From the NCBI RefSeq assembly GCF_030812875.1, contig NZ_JAUSTN010000005.1:62001-126000 (forward strand): a DNA stretch of 64,000 nucleotides, read 5' to 3'. This document shows positions 34,478 to 44,290 of the stretch, one piece after another (position 1 is the first letter of the stretch; every line of letters begins with the position of its first letter). The notes under the pieces are model-generated. The model saw only the letters and a program-made list of their open reading frames with translations, ran no database searches and was not told where the DNA came from. The DNA comes from Peptoniphilus_B koenoeneniae (GTDB lineage Bacteria; Bacillota; Clostridia; Tissierellales; Peptoniphilaceae). A program made the translations under genes and the position numbers.

Positions 34478-36019
34478 ATGCTTCTTATAAAAAATATAAA
34501 AGTCCCCTTTGACAGAGATACCTCTGCCATCAAAGAGGCTATAGAAAAAACAATTCATAAAAAAATAAATTCTTTTAAAATTTACAAAAAATCCCTTGAT
34601 GCAAGAAAGGGAATTTATTATGTATATCAAGTTTTAATTGATGAAAAAGTGGACGAAAAAATCAGAAAAAAATTAAAAAATAATATTTGCGACTTTTCAG
34701 AAGAAGAACTTATACTAAAAAATAAAAATAATATTAAAAAAGCCATAATAGTAGGAGCAGGTCCAGCAGGTCTTTTTTGTGCCTATGCTCTAGCTAAAAC
34801 AAATGTAAAGGTAACAATTATTGAAAGAGGAGAAAAAATTGAAGACAGACTTAAAAGTATTGAAAAATTTTTAAAAACTCAAACTTTAAATGAAGAGTCC
34901 AACATTCAATTTGGTGAAGGCGGTGCCGGAACTTTTTCAGACGGAAAACTTACCAGCCGGTCTAAGGATAAGAGATCTCGTGAAATTTTTAAAATCTTAG
35001 TTGAAAATGGGGCTCCTGAAGAAATTTTATATGAGCAAATGCCCCACGTAGGAACAGACCTTTTAAGAAAGGTAATAATAAACATAAGAAAAAAAATAGA
35101 AAGTTTTGGTGGAGAATTTGTTTTTAAGGAAAAATTTGTGGACCTTAACATAAAAGATGGAAAAATAATTTCTCTTATTACAGACAAAAATTCTTACTCT
35201 GCTGATGAATATATCCTTGCTTTGGGCAATTCCGCAAGAGATACTTTTTTTATGCTTAATAAATATATTGATCTTAGTCAAAAACCCTTTGCTGTCGGCT
35301 TTAGAATTGAACATTTACAAAAAGATATAAATTTATGTCAGTATAAAATTGCAGATGAAAGACTTCCCCAGGCAAGCTATCAGTTAAATTATTTTAACAA
35401 AGAAAAAAATATTTCTGTCTACACTTTTTGCATGTGCCCTGGTGGATATGTAATTGCAGCTTCCAGTGAAAAAAATAGACTTTGTGTAAATGGAATGAGT
35501 TTTCACAAAAGAGATGGTCAAAATGCAAACTCAGCTATTGTAATGGCAATAGGGGAAAATGTCTTAGGAAAAGATAATCTTTCAGGAATTAAATTTCAAA
35601 GGGAAATGGAAGAAAAAGCTTTTAAATTAGGTGGCGAAAATTTTTTTGCTCCTGTTCAAAAACTTTCAGATTTTTTTGAAAATAGGGTAAGCGAAAATTT
35701 AGGCAAGATTAAACCCTCTTATGAGCCTGGATATAAATTTGCAAACTTAAATGAAATTTATCCCCAAATAATAAATGATTCAATAAAAATAGCCCTTAGA
35801 GAATTTGATAAAAAAATACCCGGTTTTGCTGACGGAGATGTAATTTTAACAGGAATTGAAACAAGAACTTCTTGTCCCATAAGAATTGACAGAGAAAATT
35901 ATTCAACTTTAAAATTTAAAAATTTAAGACCTATTGGAGAAGGGTCTGGATATTCGGGAGGAATTATTTCTTCTGCTTTAGACGGACTTAAATGTGCAAT
36001 ACAAATCCTTGAAGATTAA
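34478..36019 (+). CDS. COG2509-type FAD-dependent dehydrogenase
   Basis: A 513-residue protein with a short N-terminal alpha/beta domain of about 85 residues, then FAD-binding AIIVGAGPAGLFCAYALAK. It has the family signatures QFGEGGAGTFSDGKL, MCPGGYVIAASSE and RPIGEGSGYSGGI. This is the widespread uncharacterised flavoprotein family (COG2509), annotated as NAD(P)/FAD-dependent oxidoreductase. GGGAGG precedes the ATG. Single gene with its own terminator; the substrate is unknown. Confidence 0.9.
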   Translation: MLLIKNIKVPFDRDTSAIKEAIEKTIHKKINSFKIYKKSLDARKGIYYVYQVLIDEKVDEKIRKKLKNNICDFSEEELILKNKNNIKKAIIVGAGPAGLFCAYALAKTNVKVTIIERGEKIEDRLKSIEKFLKTQTLNEESNIQFGEGGAGTFSDGKLTSRSKDKRSREIFKILVENGAPEEILYEQMPHVGTDLLRKVIINIRKKIESFGGEFVFKEKFVDLNIKDGKIISLITDKNSYSADEYILALGNSARDTFFMLNKYIDLSQKPFAVGFRIEHLQKDINLCQYKIADERLPQASYQLNYFNKEKNISVYTFCMCPGGYVIAASSEKNRLCVNGMSFHKRDGQNANSAIVMAIGENVLGKDNLSGIKFQREMEEKAFKLGGENFFAPVQKLSDFFENRVSENLGKIKPSYEPGYKFANLNEIYPQIINDSIKIALREFDKKIPGFADGDVILTGIETRTSCPIRIDRENYSTLKFKNLRPIGEGSGYSGGIISSALDGLKCAIQILED

Positions 36020-36021
36020 AA

Positions 36022-36056
36022 AAAAGCTTAACTTTAAAAGTTAAGCTTTTTATTTT
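36022..36056. terminator. Bidirectional terminator
   Basis: AAAAAGCTTAACTT, loop, AAGTTAAGCTTTTT, between convergent genes. Confidence 0.92.
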
Positions 36057-36349
36057 ACAAATACACATAGCCAAAGAGTTGTTTCTTCTTTCGATGTATA
36101 AGAAACTCTATGCTTTTGTCCTTTTTTTATGAAAAAACTCTCTCCCGGATTAAGTTCAAGGGAAAAATCTTCAAACTCTAATATTCCCTTTCCCTTAATA
36201 ACAAGGACCCATTCATCTTCATCTTGTATCATCCAGTCACTTGTTTGTCCGTAGGATAAAATTCTTTCTATTCTTAAATTTTTCTCTCTACATAAAATAT
36301 CTATAAGTTCATTTTCTCTTTTTTCTTCTTTAAAATCAAAAATATTCAT
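36050..36349 (-). CDS. Small cupin-domain protein
   Basis: A 99-residue single-domain cupin. The WVLVIKGKGILEF strand, LNPGESFFIKKGQKHRVSY (cupin motif with metal-type His) and LWLCVFV end fit the fold. It starts one base after the ClC gene and is presumably co-transcribed. Metal or ligand unknown. Confidence 0.85.
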   Translation of the reverse strand: MNIFDFKEEKRENELIDILCREKNLRIERILSYGQTSDWMIQDEDEWVLVIKGKGILEFEDFSLELNPGESFFIKKGQKHRVSYTSKEETTLWLCVFVK

Positions 36350-36350
36350 C

Positions 36351-37646
36351 TTAATTTTTTCCCACCATCATCTCATAAAGGTGACTGTAGAATGGTTTTG
36401 AATGTAGACTTTCCGCAAGAGTATAGGAAAGCATGGCAACTATTGCTACTGCTAAAAGATAGTCAAAAGAGCCTCCTGTCATTTCAAGAATTAAAACTAT
36501 TCCTGTTAAAGGAGCTCTTACTATAGATGAAAATTGTCCGCACATACCTAAGATTGAAAAAGTAAGAATTAAATCCGGTGTGATTATTCCCGCACCTGCA
36601 AGGATTGAGCCATAAATATTTCCAACTAAAGAACCCATAGCAAGAAGAGGAACCAAACTTCCTCCAGGACAACCTACGGCAAAGATGATGGCAAGTAAGA
36701 ATAATTTCATAAAATAGTAATAAATTAATCTTAAAGGCTCAGCATTTTGACTTAGGGGATAAAAAATAAAATGTTCTCCCGATCCAAATAAATTTATATC
36801 CATAAGTAAAAAAATTGCAGTTACTAAAAAAGGAATCACAAATTTTACAAAGGGATTAATTTTGATTTTTTCACCATATTTTTTACTGCCTATAATTACC
36901 TTATTATACAAAACTCCCGAAAGACCAGTTAAAAGTCCAAGAAAAAATATATGGCTGTAAGCTGAAAGTCCAAGAGCTTTTATCTTTGGAATATTTTCAA
37001 GAGTAGGATGATTTCCAAGTAACATATTTGAAATTATTATTGCAGAAAAAACTGTAACTGAAGAACTTAAAAAAATCTTTCTATTTGTTTTTTTATAAAT
37101 TTCTTCAACGGCAAACATAATACCTGAAAGTGGAGCGTTAAAGGCAACGGCAAAACCCGCTCCTGATGAAGCCCCAACAAAAACTCTTCTCTCCTCAACT
37201 GACTTACCTATTTGGTGAACAGCTTGACCTACAAGACCTCCCATTTGCACTGAAGGGCCCTCTCTTCCTAAAGTTAAACCAGAACCAACTGTAACTATAC
37301 TGGTGAAAAATTTCATAGGTAAAGTTTTTTTCCAGTCTACATTGAATTTCTTATCAAGTACACCGAATATTATAGGTATTCCCGATCCTTTTATATTGGG
37401 ATCAACTTTTGTAAAAAAATAAATTATACTTGCCATTATGAAAAAGGCTGAAATAAAAATTATTTTTCCCATGGGACTAGAGCCATAATTTTTTAAAAAC
37501 CCTGTAACAAGTTTTGCAAACTTATCAATGCCCACCTTATAAAAAGTTATAACGAGGCCTGTGCAAATACCTGTAAGAAAAAACAAAAATAAAGAATTAA
37601 AATTAATCTGCACCCATCTTAGTTCTTCGTTCTTTAATTGTTTCAA
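36351..37646 (-). CDS. ClC family chloride channel/antiporter
   Basis: A 431-residue ClC protein with the anion-pathway motifs GSGIP near residue 92 and GREGPSVQMGG, whose Glu is the gating/proton glutamate. GSGIP with Ser suggests Cl-/H+ exchange rather than the fluoride-specific ClC-F subgroup, a point of interest because a fluoride-type riboswitch lies 3 kb away. The start is TTG, with AAGGAGATG upstream; ATG alternatives lie farther in. Confidence 0.9.
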   Translation of the reverse strand: MKQLKNEELRWVQINFNSLFLFFLTGICTGLVITFYKVGIDKFAKLVTGFLKNYGSSPMGKIIFISAFFIMASIIYFFTKVDPNIKGSGIPIIFGVLDKKFNVDWKKTLPMKFFTSIVTVGSGLTLGREGPSVQMGGLVGQAVHQIGKSVEERRVFVGASSGAGFAVAFNAPLSGIMFAVEEIYKKTNRKIFLSSSVTVFSAIIISNMLLGNHPTLENIPKIKALGLSAYSHIFFLGLLTGLSGVLYNKVIIGSKKYGEKIKINPFVKFVIPFLVTAIFLLMDINLFGSGEHFIFYPLSQNAEPLRLIYYYFMKLFLLAIIFAVGCPGGSLVPLLAMGSLVGNIYGSILAGAGIITPDLILTFSILGMCGQFSSIVRAPLTGIVLILEMTGGSFDYLLAVAIVAMLSYTLAESLHSKPFYSHLYEMMVGKN

Positions 37647-37710
37647 AATTTACATCTCCTTTAAATATATCGTTTCTATTATAACAAATAATTTTTATTG
37701 GAGAAAATTT

Positions 37711-39048
37711 TTATGCAGTTTCCTTTCCATTATAAAATATCAAATCGTAAAACTTCCTTAAAAGACTTACTGAAACAAGTGCTACAAAAGTTGGAAGAAG
37801 CCATGAAAGACCTTCTGCTGCTAAGGGAAGGGATTTTTCCAAGTCTGTAAATAGGGGAAGACTTACTTTAAAAGTCTTATCAAGCATTTGTATAAAAGGA
37901 AGACTTACGGAAAAAAATGCAGCTACTAAATAACTTGCTCTCGTGTAATTTGCATAGTCGTGGCTTATACCCATAACAATTAAAACAAGGGCAACAGGAT
38001 AAATTAAGATTAAAATAGGCACTGAAAATGCAAGTAAGTTATTTAATCCGAAATTTGCCACAACAAAGGAGAAAAAGGTCCAAATTAAAACCCAAGCCCT
38101 ATAAGACAATTTTTCCTTAAATAAATGGTGGAAATATTCTCCTCCACTGGTAATAAGTCCTACACAAGTTGTTAAACAAGCAAGAGTAAATATTCCTGCA
38201 AGTAAAAATAAACCAAAATCTCCATAAGCAAGTTTAATTGCCTTAGTAAGAACCACTGCTCCATTTTCAGATCCTGCAAACATTCCTGATGTTAACATAC
38301 CTATTGAGCTTAACATTGCATAAACTATAAATAATACAAGGCCAGCTAAAACTCCAGCTTTTATTGTATATTTTGTAACTTGATTTTTATCTTCAACTCC
38401 AAATCTCCTAATAGCAAGAGCTATTACATATCCAAAATTTAAAGCAGCAACGGCATCCATTGTGTCATAGCCTGAAAGAAATCCCTTAACTAAGGGTGAT
38501 GATTCATAATCTCCAACAGGACCGCTTATATTCTTGCCTACAAAAACAATTTTCACAAACATTAAAAAAATCATAATTAAAAGGGCAGGAGTTAAATATT
38601 TTCCAACTCTTTTTACAAGTTCATTAGGCTTAAGGCAAATTAAAAGGGCAACTAAGAAAAATACAAAGGTATAAATAAGCCTTGCAAGATTTATATTAAA
38701 ACCTTGAGGAATATAAGGAGCTATTGCCATTTCAAAAGGAACACTTCCCGCTCTTGGTATACCTAAGCCGGGCCCTATGGATATATAAATTGCTGTTGTA
38801 AAAACAATAGAAAAAACAGGTCCCACTCTATTTGCCAAGTTTGAAAGGCCGTCCGTTTTACCAACTACTATAGCTCCTATAACGGGAAAAACAACCGCCG
38901 TTACAGCAAAACTTAAAAGAGCAGTGAAAGTGTAAGAACCCGCTTGATTTCCTAAAAGGGGCGGAAAAATTAAATTGCCGGCTCCGAAAAACAGACCAAA
39001 CAACATAATGCTTAATTGTAAAAACTCACTTCTTGTTAATTTTTTCAT
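37711..39048 (-). CDS. brnQ: Branched-chain amino acid transporter BrnQ (LIVCS family)
   Basis: A 445-residue, about 12-helix Na+-coupled carrier for Leu, Ile and Val. GLFFGAGNLIFPPLLG at the N-terminus is the LIVCS signature; GPGLGIPRAGSVPFE follows. AGGAG precedes the ATG. The leader contains a T-box, so expression follows charging of a branched-chain tRNA. Confidence 0.94.
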   Translation of the reverse strand: MKKLTRSEFLQLSIMLFGLFFGAGNLIFPPLLGNQAGSYTFTALLSFAVTAVVFPVIGAIVVGKTDGLSNLANRVGPVFSIVFTTAIYISIGPGLGIPRAGSVPFEMAIAPYIPQGFNINLARLIYTFVFFLVALLICLKPNELVKRVGKYLTPALLIMIFLMFVKIVFVGKNISGPVGDYESSPLVKGFLSGYDTMDAVAALNFGYVIALAIRRFGVEDKNQVTKYTIKAGVLAGLVLFIVYAMLSSIGMLTSGMFAGSENGAVVLTKAIKLAYGDFGLFLLAGIFTLACLTTCVGLITSGGEYFHHLFKEKLSYRAWVLIWTFFSFVVANFGLNNLLAFSVPILILIYPVALVLIVMGISHDYANYTRASYLVAAFFSVSLPFIQMLDKTFKVSLPLFTDLEKSLPLAAEGLSWLLPTFVALVSVSLLRKFYDLIFYNGKETA

Positions 39049-39097
39049 TTTAAATCTCCTTTTTTTTGATTAATTTAAATTTTATGCAATAAAAAAA

Positions 39098-39360
39098 TCC
39101 TTTGTCTTATAGACAAAGGACGAAATTTTCCGCGTTACCACCTTTTATTCTTATTAAAATAATAAGCTCTCAAGCATCAATCAATGCCGGGTATAGATAA
39201 CGCCTACCAAAGCGTCAAATCTTACTATTTTCAGACTTGCAAAAGAAAAATGATTTTCGAATCCACTTTAACTGTGAGCTTTCACCAACCGCTCACTCTC
39301 TGTAAGTTTCCATAGACCTACTCGTTTTTTCAAATTTTTATTATAAAATTTAAACTATTG
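39098..39360 (-). promoter_or_regulatory. T-box riboswitch of brnQ
   Basis: The brnQ leader holds the conserved T-box AAGGTGGTAACGCGGAAA (complement of about 39128-39145) followed by a terminator TCCTTTGTCT-loop-AGACAAAGGA with a T-run (39098-39120). Upstream, AGAGAGTGAGCGG and GGTGAAAGCTCAC match the stem I AG-bulge region. In the expected specifier area, GAAAATCATT offers ATC (Ile) as a candidate codon, matching a branched-chain carrier; this last point is inference from position. Confidence 0.92.
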
Positions 39361-39365
39361 TGAGA

Positions 39366-39394
39366 ATAATAATATAATTTTTCTCTCCTGTCAA
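39366..39394 (-). promoter_or_regulatory. Promoter of the T-box/brnQ transcript
   Basis: Minus-strand TTGACA, 17-nt spacer, TATTAT, placing the start near 39359, at the front of the T-box leader. Confidence 0.75.
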
Positions 39395-39401
39395 ATAGAA
39401 T

Positions 39402-40601
39402 TTAAAAATTTTTTTGTAAAAACTTTTTATAAGACAAATCAATTAAAAAGGCTCCTAAAGGCGCTGTAATTATTATTCCAAGAACAGCCATAGATAATAT
39501 TGCCATACCACTTTTAAGACCCGCTCCTAAGGCTACAGAGCCTATAGCAGCCTGAACTGTAGCCTTGGGTAGGTATGAAAAAATGCAAAACAATTTTTCT
39601 TTATTTTTTAATTTTCCTGGGTTTACTGAAATAAATACCCCAAGACTTCTAAAAATAAGACCTGCAAAAATTAATATAAGTCCCAATGGACCTATCTTTG
39701 TCATGTAGCTTATATCAACTTCAGCTCCCACAAGGACAAATAATAAAATTTCCGCAAAAATCCAAAGCTTTCCGAATTTTTGACCCAACCTTTCCACTAC
39801 AAAATCATTGGACTTAATTCTTATAAGAGAAGCCATGGAAACCACAGCTAAAAGACCTGAAAAAGGAATTATATCCTTAAGTAAATCTTCTCCTGAACAC
39901 AGGATAAAAGAAATTGCCAGAATAATAATAACCTTTACAGTATTTCTAATATATTCATCTTTTTCATATAAACTCTCAAAAAATAAATATAAAATATAAC
40001 CGACTAATGCCCCTAATAAAATCCCAATGATAATAGAAAGAGGGACTTTAAATAGGCTCATTAAATTAGGATCTTGACCCTTTGCCATAGAAAAAAATGA
40101 GGAAAATAAAACCAAAACAAAAATATCATCACAGGAAGCCCCTGCTAAAATCATCTGAGGAATGGATTTTTTAACCCCATAGCCCTCCTCCATAAGTCTT
40201 ACCATTCTTGGCACTACAATTGCGGGAGAAACAGCAGCCATAACCGCTCCAAGCATGGCCCCTTCAACTAAAGTCATAGATAAAAAAATCCTTGCAAAAA
40301 TTACATAGGCTAAAATTTCAAAACTTGCCGGCAAAAAAGATAATAAAACAGCAGAAAGTCCAACTTTTTTTAAATCTTTTATATCAAGAGAAAGACCAGC
40401 CTTTATTAAAATTACAATTAAAGCCATCTTTCTAAGCTCCGGAGAAATTAAAAGAATTTTATTGTCCAATAAATTTAAAAAATGGGGTCCCAAAACTATG
40501 CCCGTAAAGAGCATTCCTATAATATTAGGTATTTTTAACTTTTTGCACACTTGTGCAAGGCCCATTCCAATTAATAATATTAAACCCAGGGATATTAACA
40601 T
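39402..40601 (-). CDS. Cation/proton antiporter, CPA2-like, under a fluoride-type riboswitch
   Basis: A 399-residue, 12-helix Na+(K+)/H+ exchanger domain protein (GMLFTGIVLGPHFL, ALIVILIKAGLSL, GASCDDIFVLVLFS with the ion-site Asp pair, FVLVGAEVDISY). It lacks the cytosolic nucleotide-binding domain of KefB/KefC. Na+/H+ antiporters are among the genes known to lie behind fluoride riboswitches, where they are thought to help survive fluoride stress. AGGAGG precedes the ATG. Confidence 0.88.
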   Translation of the reverse strand: MLISLGLILLIGMGLAQVCKKLKIPNIIGMLFTGIVLGPHFLNLLDNKILLISPELRKMALIVILIKAGLSLDIKDLKKVGLSAVLLSFLPASFEILAYVIFARIFLSMTLVEGAMLGAVMAAVSPAIVVPRMVRLMEEGYGVKKSIPQMILAGASCDDIFVLVLFSSFFSMAKGQDPNLMSLFKVPLSIIIGILLGALVGYILYLFFESLYEKDEYIRNTVKVIIILAISFILCSGEDLLKDIIPFSGLLAVVSMASLIRIKSNDFVVERLGQKFGKLWIFAEILLFVLVGAEVDISYMTKIGPLGLILIFAGLIFRSLGVFISVNPGKLKNKEKLFCIFSYLPKATVQAAIGSVALGAGLKSGMAILSMAVLGIIITAPLGAFLIDLSYKKFLQKNF

Positions 40602-40617
40602 AAAACCTCCTATAAAA

Positions 40618-40662
40618 TAAAAAAAGCTGACTCTTCCGTTAAAATACAGAAGTCATCAGCTT
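40618..40662 (-). terminator. Terminator part of the fluoride riboswitch expression platform
   Basis: Minus-strand AAGCTGATGACTTC pairs with GAAGAGTCAGCTT and is followed by a T-run. It shares its 5' arm with the aptamer's GCTGATGACTTCTG, so ligand-stabilised folding should prevent termination. Confidence 0.8.
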
Positions 40663-40700
40663 ATAGCAGTTCAGAAAAATCTTGGGAGAACTTCATTCCC
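40645..40700 (-). promoter_or_regulatory. Fluoride (crcB motif) riboswitch aptamer
   Basis: The RNA begins GGGAATGAAGTTCTCCC, then ... AACTGC, a short stretch, GCTGATGACTTCTG. This matches the fluoride aptamer plan: stem GGG/CCC, pseudoknot between GAAGT and ACTTC, and the conserved CTGATGAC-CT-CTG 3' element. The middle stretch between CCCAA and AACTGC is a few bases longer than in the shortest examples. The promoter start falls right at its 5' end. Confidence 0.85.
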
Positions 40701-40707
40701 AAAAAAT

Positions 40708-40735
40708 ATTATATTAAAAATAAAAATAAAAACAA
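40708..40735 (-). promoter_or_regulatory. Promoter of the riboswitch/antiporter transcript
   Basis: Minus-strand TTGTTT, 16-nt spacer, TATAAT, with a predicted start near 40701 at the first base of the aptamer. Confidence 0.65.
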
Positions 40736-40751
40736 GAAAATTTTTAAAATT

Positions 40752-41672
40752 TTATTTATAAGTTTCCCAAGTCCTTCCCCCGTCCTGGGACTTATATCTA
40801 TTAATATTTCCATTAATATCTTTAAAAGTTAAATATATATTTCCCTTATGGTCAACCTTACCTTCAAAACTTGGACTTGTGTCCTCTAATTCTGAAATAA
40901 AAATAAGTTTTTCATCCTTAATTTTTACAAAAAACCAATGAGTCCTCGGCCCTGCATGGTCAACTTCCAATAGGGCAAAATCAGAATTTTCAATTTTCTT
41001 AGAATCTTTAAAAGAAAATTTATCCACAATTTTTTGCTTGTTTTTATAATCCTCTTCCTCATTTTCTTTTAAAGGTTCTTCTGCTACATCGTCATCAGCT
41101 ATTTCTGGTTCTGCTTCTTTTTCTTTGCCTGTATCAACCTTTTCTTTTGGTGTTTTATTTTTAATATCTGGTTTACCTTTTTCTTTAATAATTTTTAAAA
41201 TATCCCTTGCCCCTTCATCTTTTATATCATTTAAATCAGAAAAAATCTTTTCAATTTCCTTTTCATTTAACTTATCCATAGTAAAAAATTTTTTCTTATA
41301 TATCTCATAATAAGGATCAAGCCAACCTTCATTTACATAATAGTATTTTTGATTCTCAAATAAAAAAGGATTATTATCCTTGACGGCAAAAATACTTAAT
41401 ATTGCCATAATATACAGCCAGAGGAAGGCTAAAATTACAATTAAAATAAAAAATAATATTTTTAAAAACTCTTTATTTTTAAGCTTAAATAAATTTATTA
41501 CAAAAAATATTTGGCAAGAGATAAAACTTATAAAATTAAAAATTATTATAGAGTTGTTTAAAATTGGGATAAAATAAATTTTTTCAATAAAGAAAAATAA
41601 AAAATATGTGAAAACAAAAGAAAAAAAGTAAATTATTAAAGATAAAATAAATTTTTTATTTTTTAAGCTCAT
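40752..41672 (-). CDS. Membrane protein of unknown function with Asp-box-like C-terminus
   Basis: 306 residues: four hydrophobic segments in about the first 95 residues, then a mostly extracytosolic or cytosolic region with an acidic low-complexity stretch (EPEIADDDVAEEPLKENEEED) and a small beta domain. The end, SQDGGRTWETY, matches the Asp-box (SxDxGxTW) found in sialidase/BNR propeller repeats, here only once. I do not recognise the family. AGAGATG-like weak ribosome site upstream. Confidence 0.65.
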   Translation of the reverse strand: MSLKNKKFILSLIIYFFSFVFTYFLFFFIEKIYFIPILNNSIIIFNFISFISCQIFFVINLFKLKNKEFLKILFFILIVILAFLWLYIMAILSIFAVKDNNPFLFENQKYYYVNEGWLDPYYEIYKKKFFTMDKLNEKEIEKIFSDLNDIKDEGARDILKIIKEKGKPDIKNKTPKEKVDTGKEKEAEPEIADDDVAEEPLKENEEEDYKNKQKIVDKFSFKDSKKIENSDFALLEVDHAGPRTHWFFVKIKDEKLIFISELEDTSPSFEGKVDHKGNIYLTFKDINGNINRYKSQDGGRTWETYK

Positions 41673-41735
41673 CTTACATCTCTTTTTAATTATAGTATTT
41701 ATTAAAATATCTTTTCCCTTTAAACATATTGCCTA

Positions 41736-42392
41736 TCATTTTATTTCCCAAATTAAAGTAACTGTATCTTCCATATCAATGTCGTCAGGTTCAATTTCAA
41801 AGTTATATGATGCTTCATAAATTAAATTTTTAGACATAAGGGACTTGTTCATAGGCTCTGAAAACATCTTTATTTCTCCCCAAGAATAATCAATAGAAAT
41901 TAAATTTCCTAAAAAAAGCCCACTAGCTTCAACTAATATTTCAGCTTTTCTCTTAGAATCTTCTACAGCCTTAGCAAGTAATTGATTTTTTGCCGCTTCC
42001 GTATCTTTTACAGTATATTTTATAGAAAATTCAACATTTACATGGCTTTTCGCAAGTGCAGTCAATACTTTAGACAATTTTTTATTGTCACTAGGAAATT
42101 GAATATATAAGAAGTGAGTGTATTTATAACCTAAAAATCTTCTTCTGTAATTATTTTCCTTATCATGATAGCCCTCATATTCTGAATCAATTGAAAAGCT
42201 CGTGGTTTTAAGATTCTTGGAATCAAGGCCTGCGCTTTCAACTGTATTTCTTAAATCTTGCATATCACTTGCAGATTGTGTTAGGGCTCCTTCATAATTT
42301 GGGCTTAAGTATGTAGCTTCCATATTAATTCTAATAGTATCCGGCTTAACAGATAATTTTCCAATTCCTTTAACTCTAATTGTTCTTTCCAT
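41736..42392 (-). CDS. SIMPL domain (DUF541) protein
   Basis: 218 residues with the SIMPL/DUF541 pattern: IRVKGIGKLSVKPDTIRINM at the start, a LKTTSFSIDSEYEGY segment and AVEDSKRKAEILVEASG. There is no clear signal peptide, whereas many members are secreted. Family function is poorly defined. GGGGG lies about ten bases before the ATG. Confidence 0.88.
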   Translation of the reverse strand: MERTIRVKGIGKLSVKPDTIRINMEATYLSPNYEGALTQSASDMQDLRNTVESAGLDSKNLKTTSFSIDSEYEGYHDKENNYRRRFLGYKYTHFLYIQFPSDNKKLSKVLTALAKSHVNVEFSIKYTVKDTEAAKNQLLAKAVEDSKRKAEILVEASGLFLGNLISIDYSWGEIKMFSEPMNKSLMSKNLIYEASYNFEIEPDDIDMEDTVTLIWEIK

Positions 42393-42590
42393 AAATTAAG
42401 TCCCCCTTTTTATAATTTATATATTTTCTATTTTTATTTTATAATAATAAAGATTTTTTGTAAAAATACCTTATATATTTAATTTACATTTTTTTAATTC
42501 TTATTGGTAAATTTCCCTTAAGACTTTTATTTTAATTCATTATTTTTTAACTTATTTTGATATAATAAATAAAAATAGAATTGTTTTAAA

Positions 42591-42608
42591 AGGGTAATTT
42601 TTTACCCT
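42591..42608 (+). promoter_or_regulatory. Inverted repeat in the two-component operon leader
   Basis: AGGGTAA-TTTT-TTACCCT, about 33 nt before the sensor start and downstream of a TATAAT at 42561-42566. It may be an operator, for instance for autoregulation, or an mRNA hairpin. Confidence 0.5.
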
Positions 42609-42641
42609 AATAAATTTTAGATTAAATGAAAGGAGATTAAT

Positions 42642-44290
42642 ATGTACCGCAAAGAAATTTTCACCTATTGCCTGTCCATAGTTTTTGTCCTTATGGCAGC
42701 TCTATTACATATTTTGGAATACTTTCATTTGCTTAACTTTTCTGTCAATGTTCCGGTCTTCGCTTTATATACTTACGTAATTCTCTTTTGGAAACGTAAC
42801 ATGGAAAACAGAATTTTGAGAACTTCTTCTATAACCCGCATTAGGAGTATCAGTTTTCTGCTTATTGGCTACCTGGCCACGAGAACTTTAAAGTACGAAA
42901 TATTAATTAACAATCCTGTGGCTATGAATCATGTTAGAAACTTTTACTATTTTTTCTCTCTAAATATAGTTCACCTTGTATTTTTTACATGTCTTTTAAT
43001 TGCAAAATCTGAAAGAGAGCCTATAAATAAGTGGTGGAATCTTTTATGGATCCCCACAGAAACATTTATTTTACTTATTTTGACCAATGATTTTCATAAC
43101 TTAGCTTTCACATCAACTCAAAACGGCATAAGTCAATATGGCCCCCTTTTTTACATAATACTTATTTATATAAGCATCTTAGGAGTCGGCTCTGTAATTC
43201 TTACGTTTAGACCAGCTTTAAGCACAACAAGCTTAAAAAGTATATTGATTCCTAATTTAATTTTAATTATTTGGGCAATTTATACTTTTCTATACATCAG
43301 TGATTGGAAATACTTTTACTTTATTAAAATCTCTTTTAAAAGTGCAGAGTTTAATATATTAATTGTCATTTTATTTATTGAATCTTTAGTGTTTACAAGA
43401 CTATTGCCTTCAAACAGGGGCTATGACCGTTTTTTAAAGCTGTCCTCTCTAAATATAGGCATAATGAACTTGGATGAAAAAATTGTTTTTTCTCCCAAGG
43501 AAGGTCCCAAGGTTAGCCCATCCCTAATAAAAAAAGCCTTGGGAAACCCCAGCCTTATTAATAAGGATACTCTTCTTGAAAGTGCCACAATTAATGGTGG
43601 CATAGCATTTTGGTTTATCAACTTAAAAGAACTTAATTCTCTTAAAAGAAAACTTTTTGCTTTAAACGAGAATTTAATGAATGAAAATGACCTTCTTATT
43701 GCAGACAATAAACTTAAAGAAAATATGGCGAAACTTGAAGAGCAAAATGAAATAAGGTCTTACATTGACAAAAAACTAAATCCTCAATTTAACCATCTTA
43801 AAAAAATAATAGAACATCTGCCAGAAAATGAATTTGAATTTGAAAAAGCTCTAAAGAATGCCTCTATCTTTAACGTTTATATCAAAAGATATTCAAATTT
43901 GTTTTTGCTTTCAAAAAATAAAAAAATCTTCCCCTCTCTGAAGTTCGCCTTGCTTTCTGGGAATCTTTAGATTATTTAAAGTTAAAAGGTGTTGAAGTTT
44001 TTTTTGATTGGCAGGTAGAAGATAGCTTAGATGCACAAAGCTGTCTTTATATTTACGAAATCTTTCAAAATATTTTAGAACTTCATCTTAATTTTCTCTA
44101 TTCCATATCTTTACTGTTTGAAAAAAATGAGACTGATTTGGAGCTTATAATTCGTATAAATTCTTCTAAATTGTTCTCTATAGAAAAACTTATTAAAAAA
44201 ATAGAATCAGAATCTAAAATTTCAGTCTTTGAAAATTTGGAAAAGGAAAATCCCTACTGGATTATTAAAATTAAAGGGGTGATTGAATGA
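42642..44290 (+). CDS. Membrane sensor-like protein of the two-component operon, frameshifted
   Basis: Roughly seven or eight N-terminal membrane helices (to about residue 255), a linker domain, a coiled coil and a degenerate C-terminal region. The first frame stops at 43970. From the CTCTCTGAAG near 43937-43946 a second frame runs open (SEVRLAFWESLDYLKLKGVEVFFD) to a TGA at 44290 that overlaps the next start (ATGA), so the protein is complete except for a one-base loss in the A- and C-run region around 43918-43945. I see no phospho-accepting HD motif and no clear ATP-binding boxes, so it looks like a sensor without kinase activity that works with the next gene. Confidence 0.7.

Noticed and set aside
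36351..37646. ClC gene as a fluoride-specific ClC-F
   Set aside because: The selectivity motif reads GSGIP, as in chloride types, and the riboswitch is upstream of a different gene.
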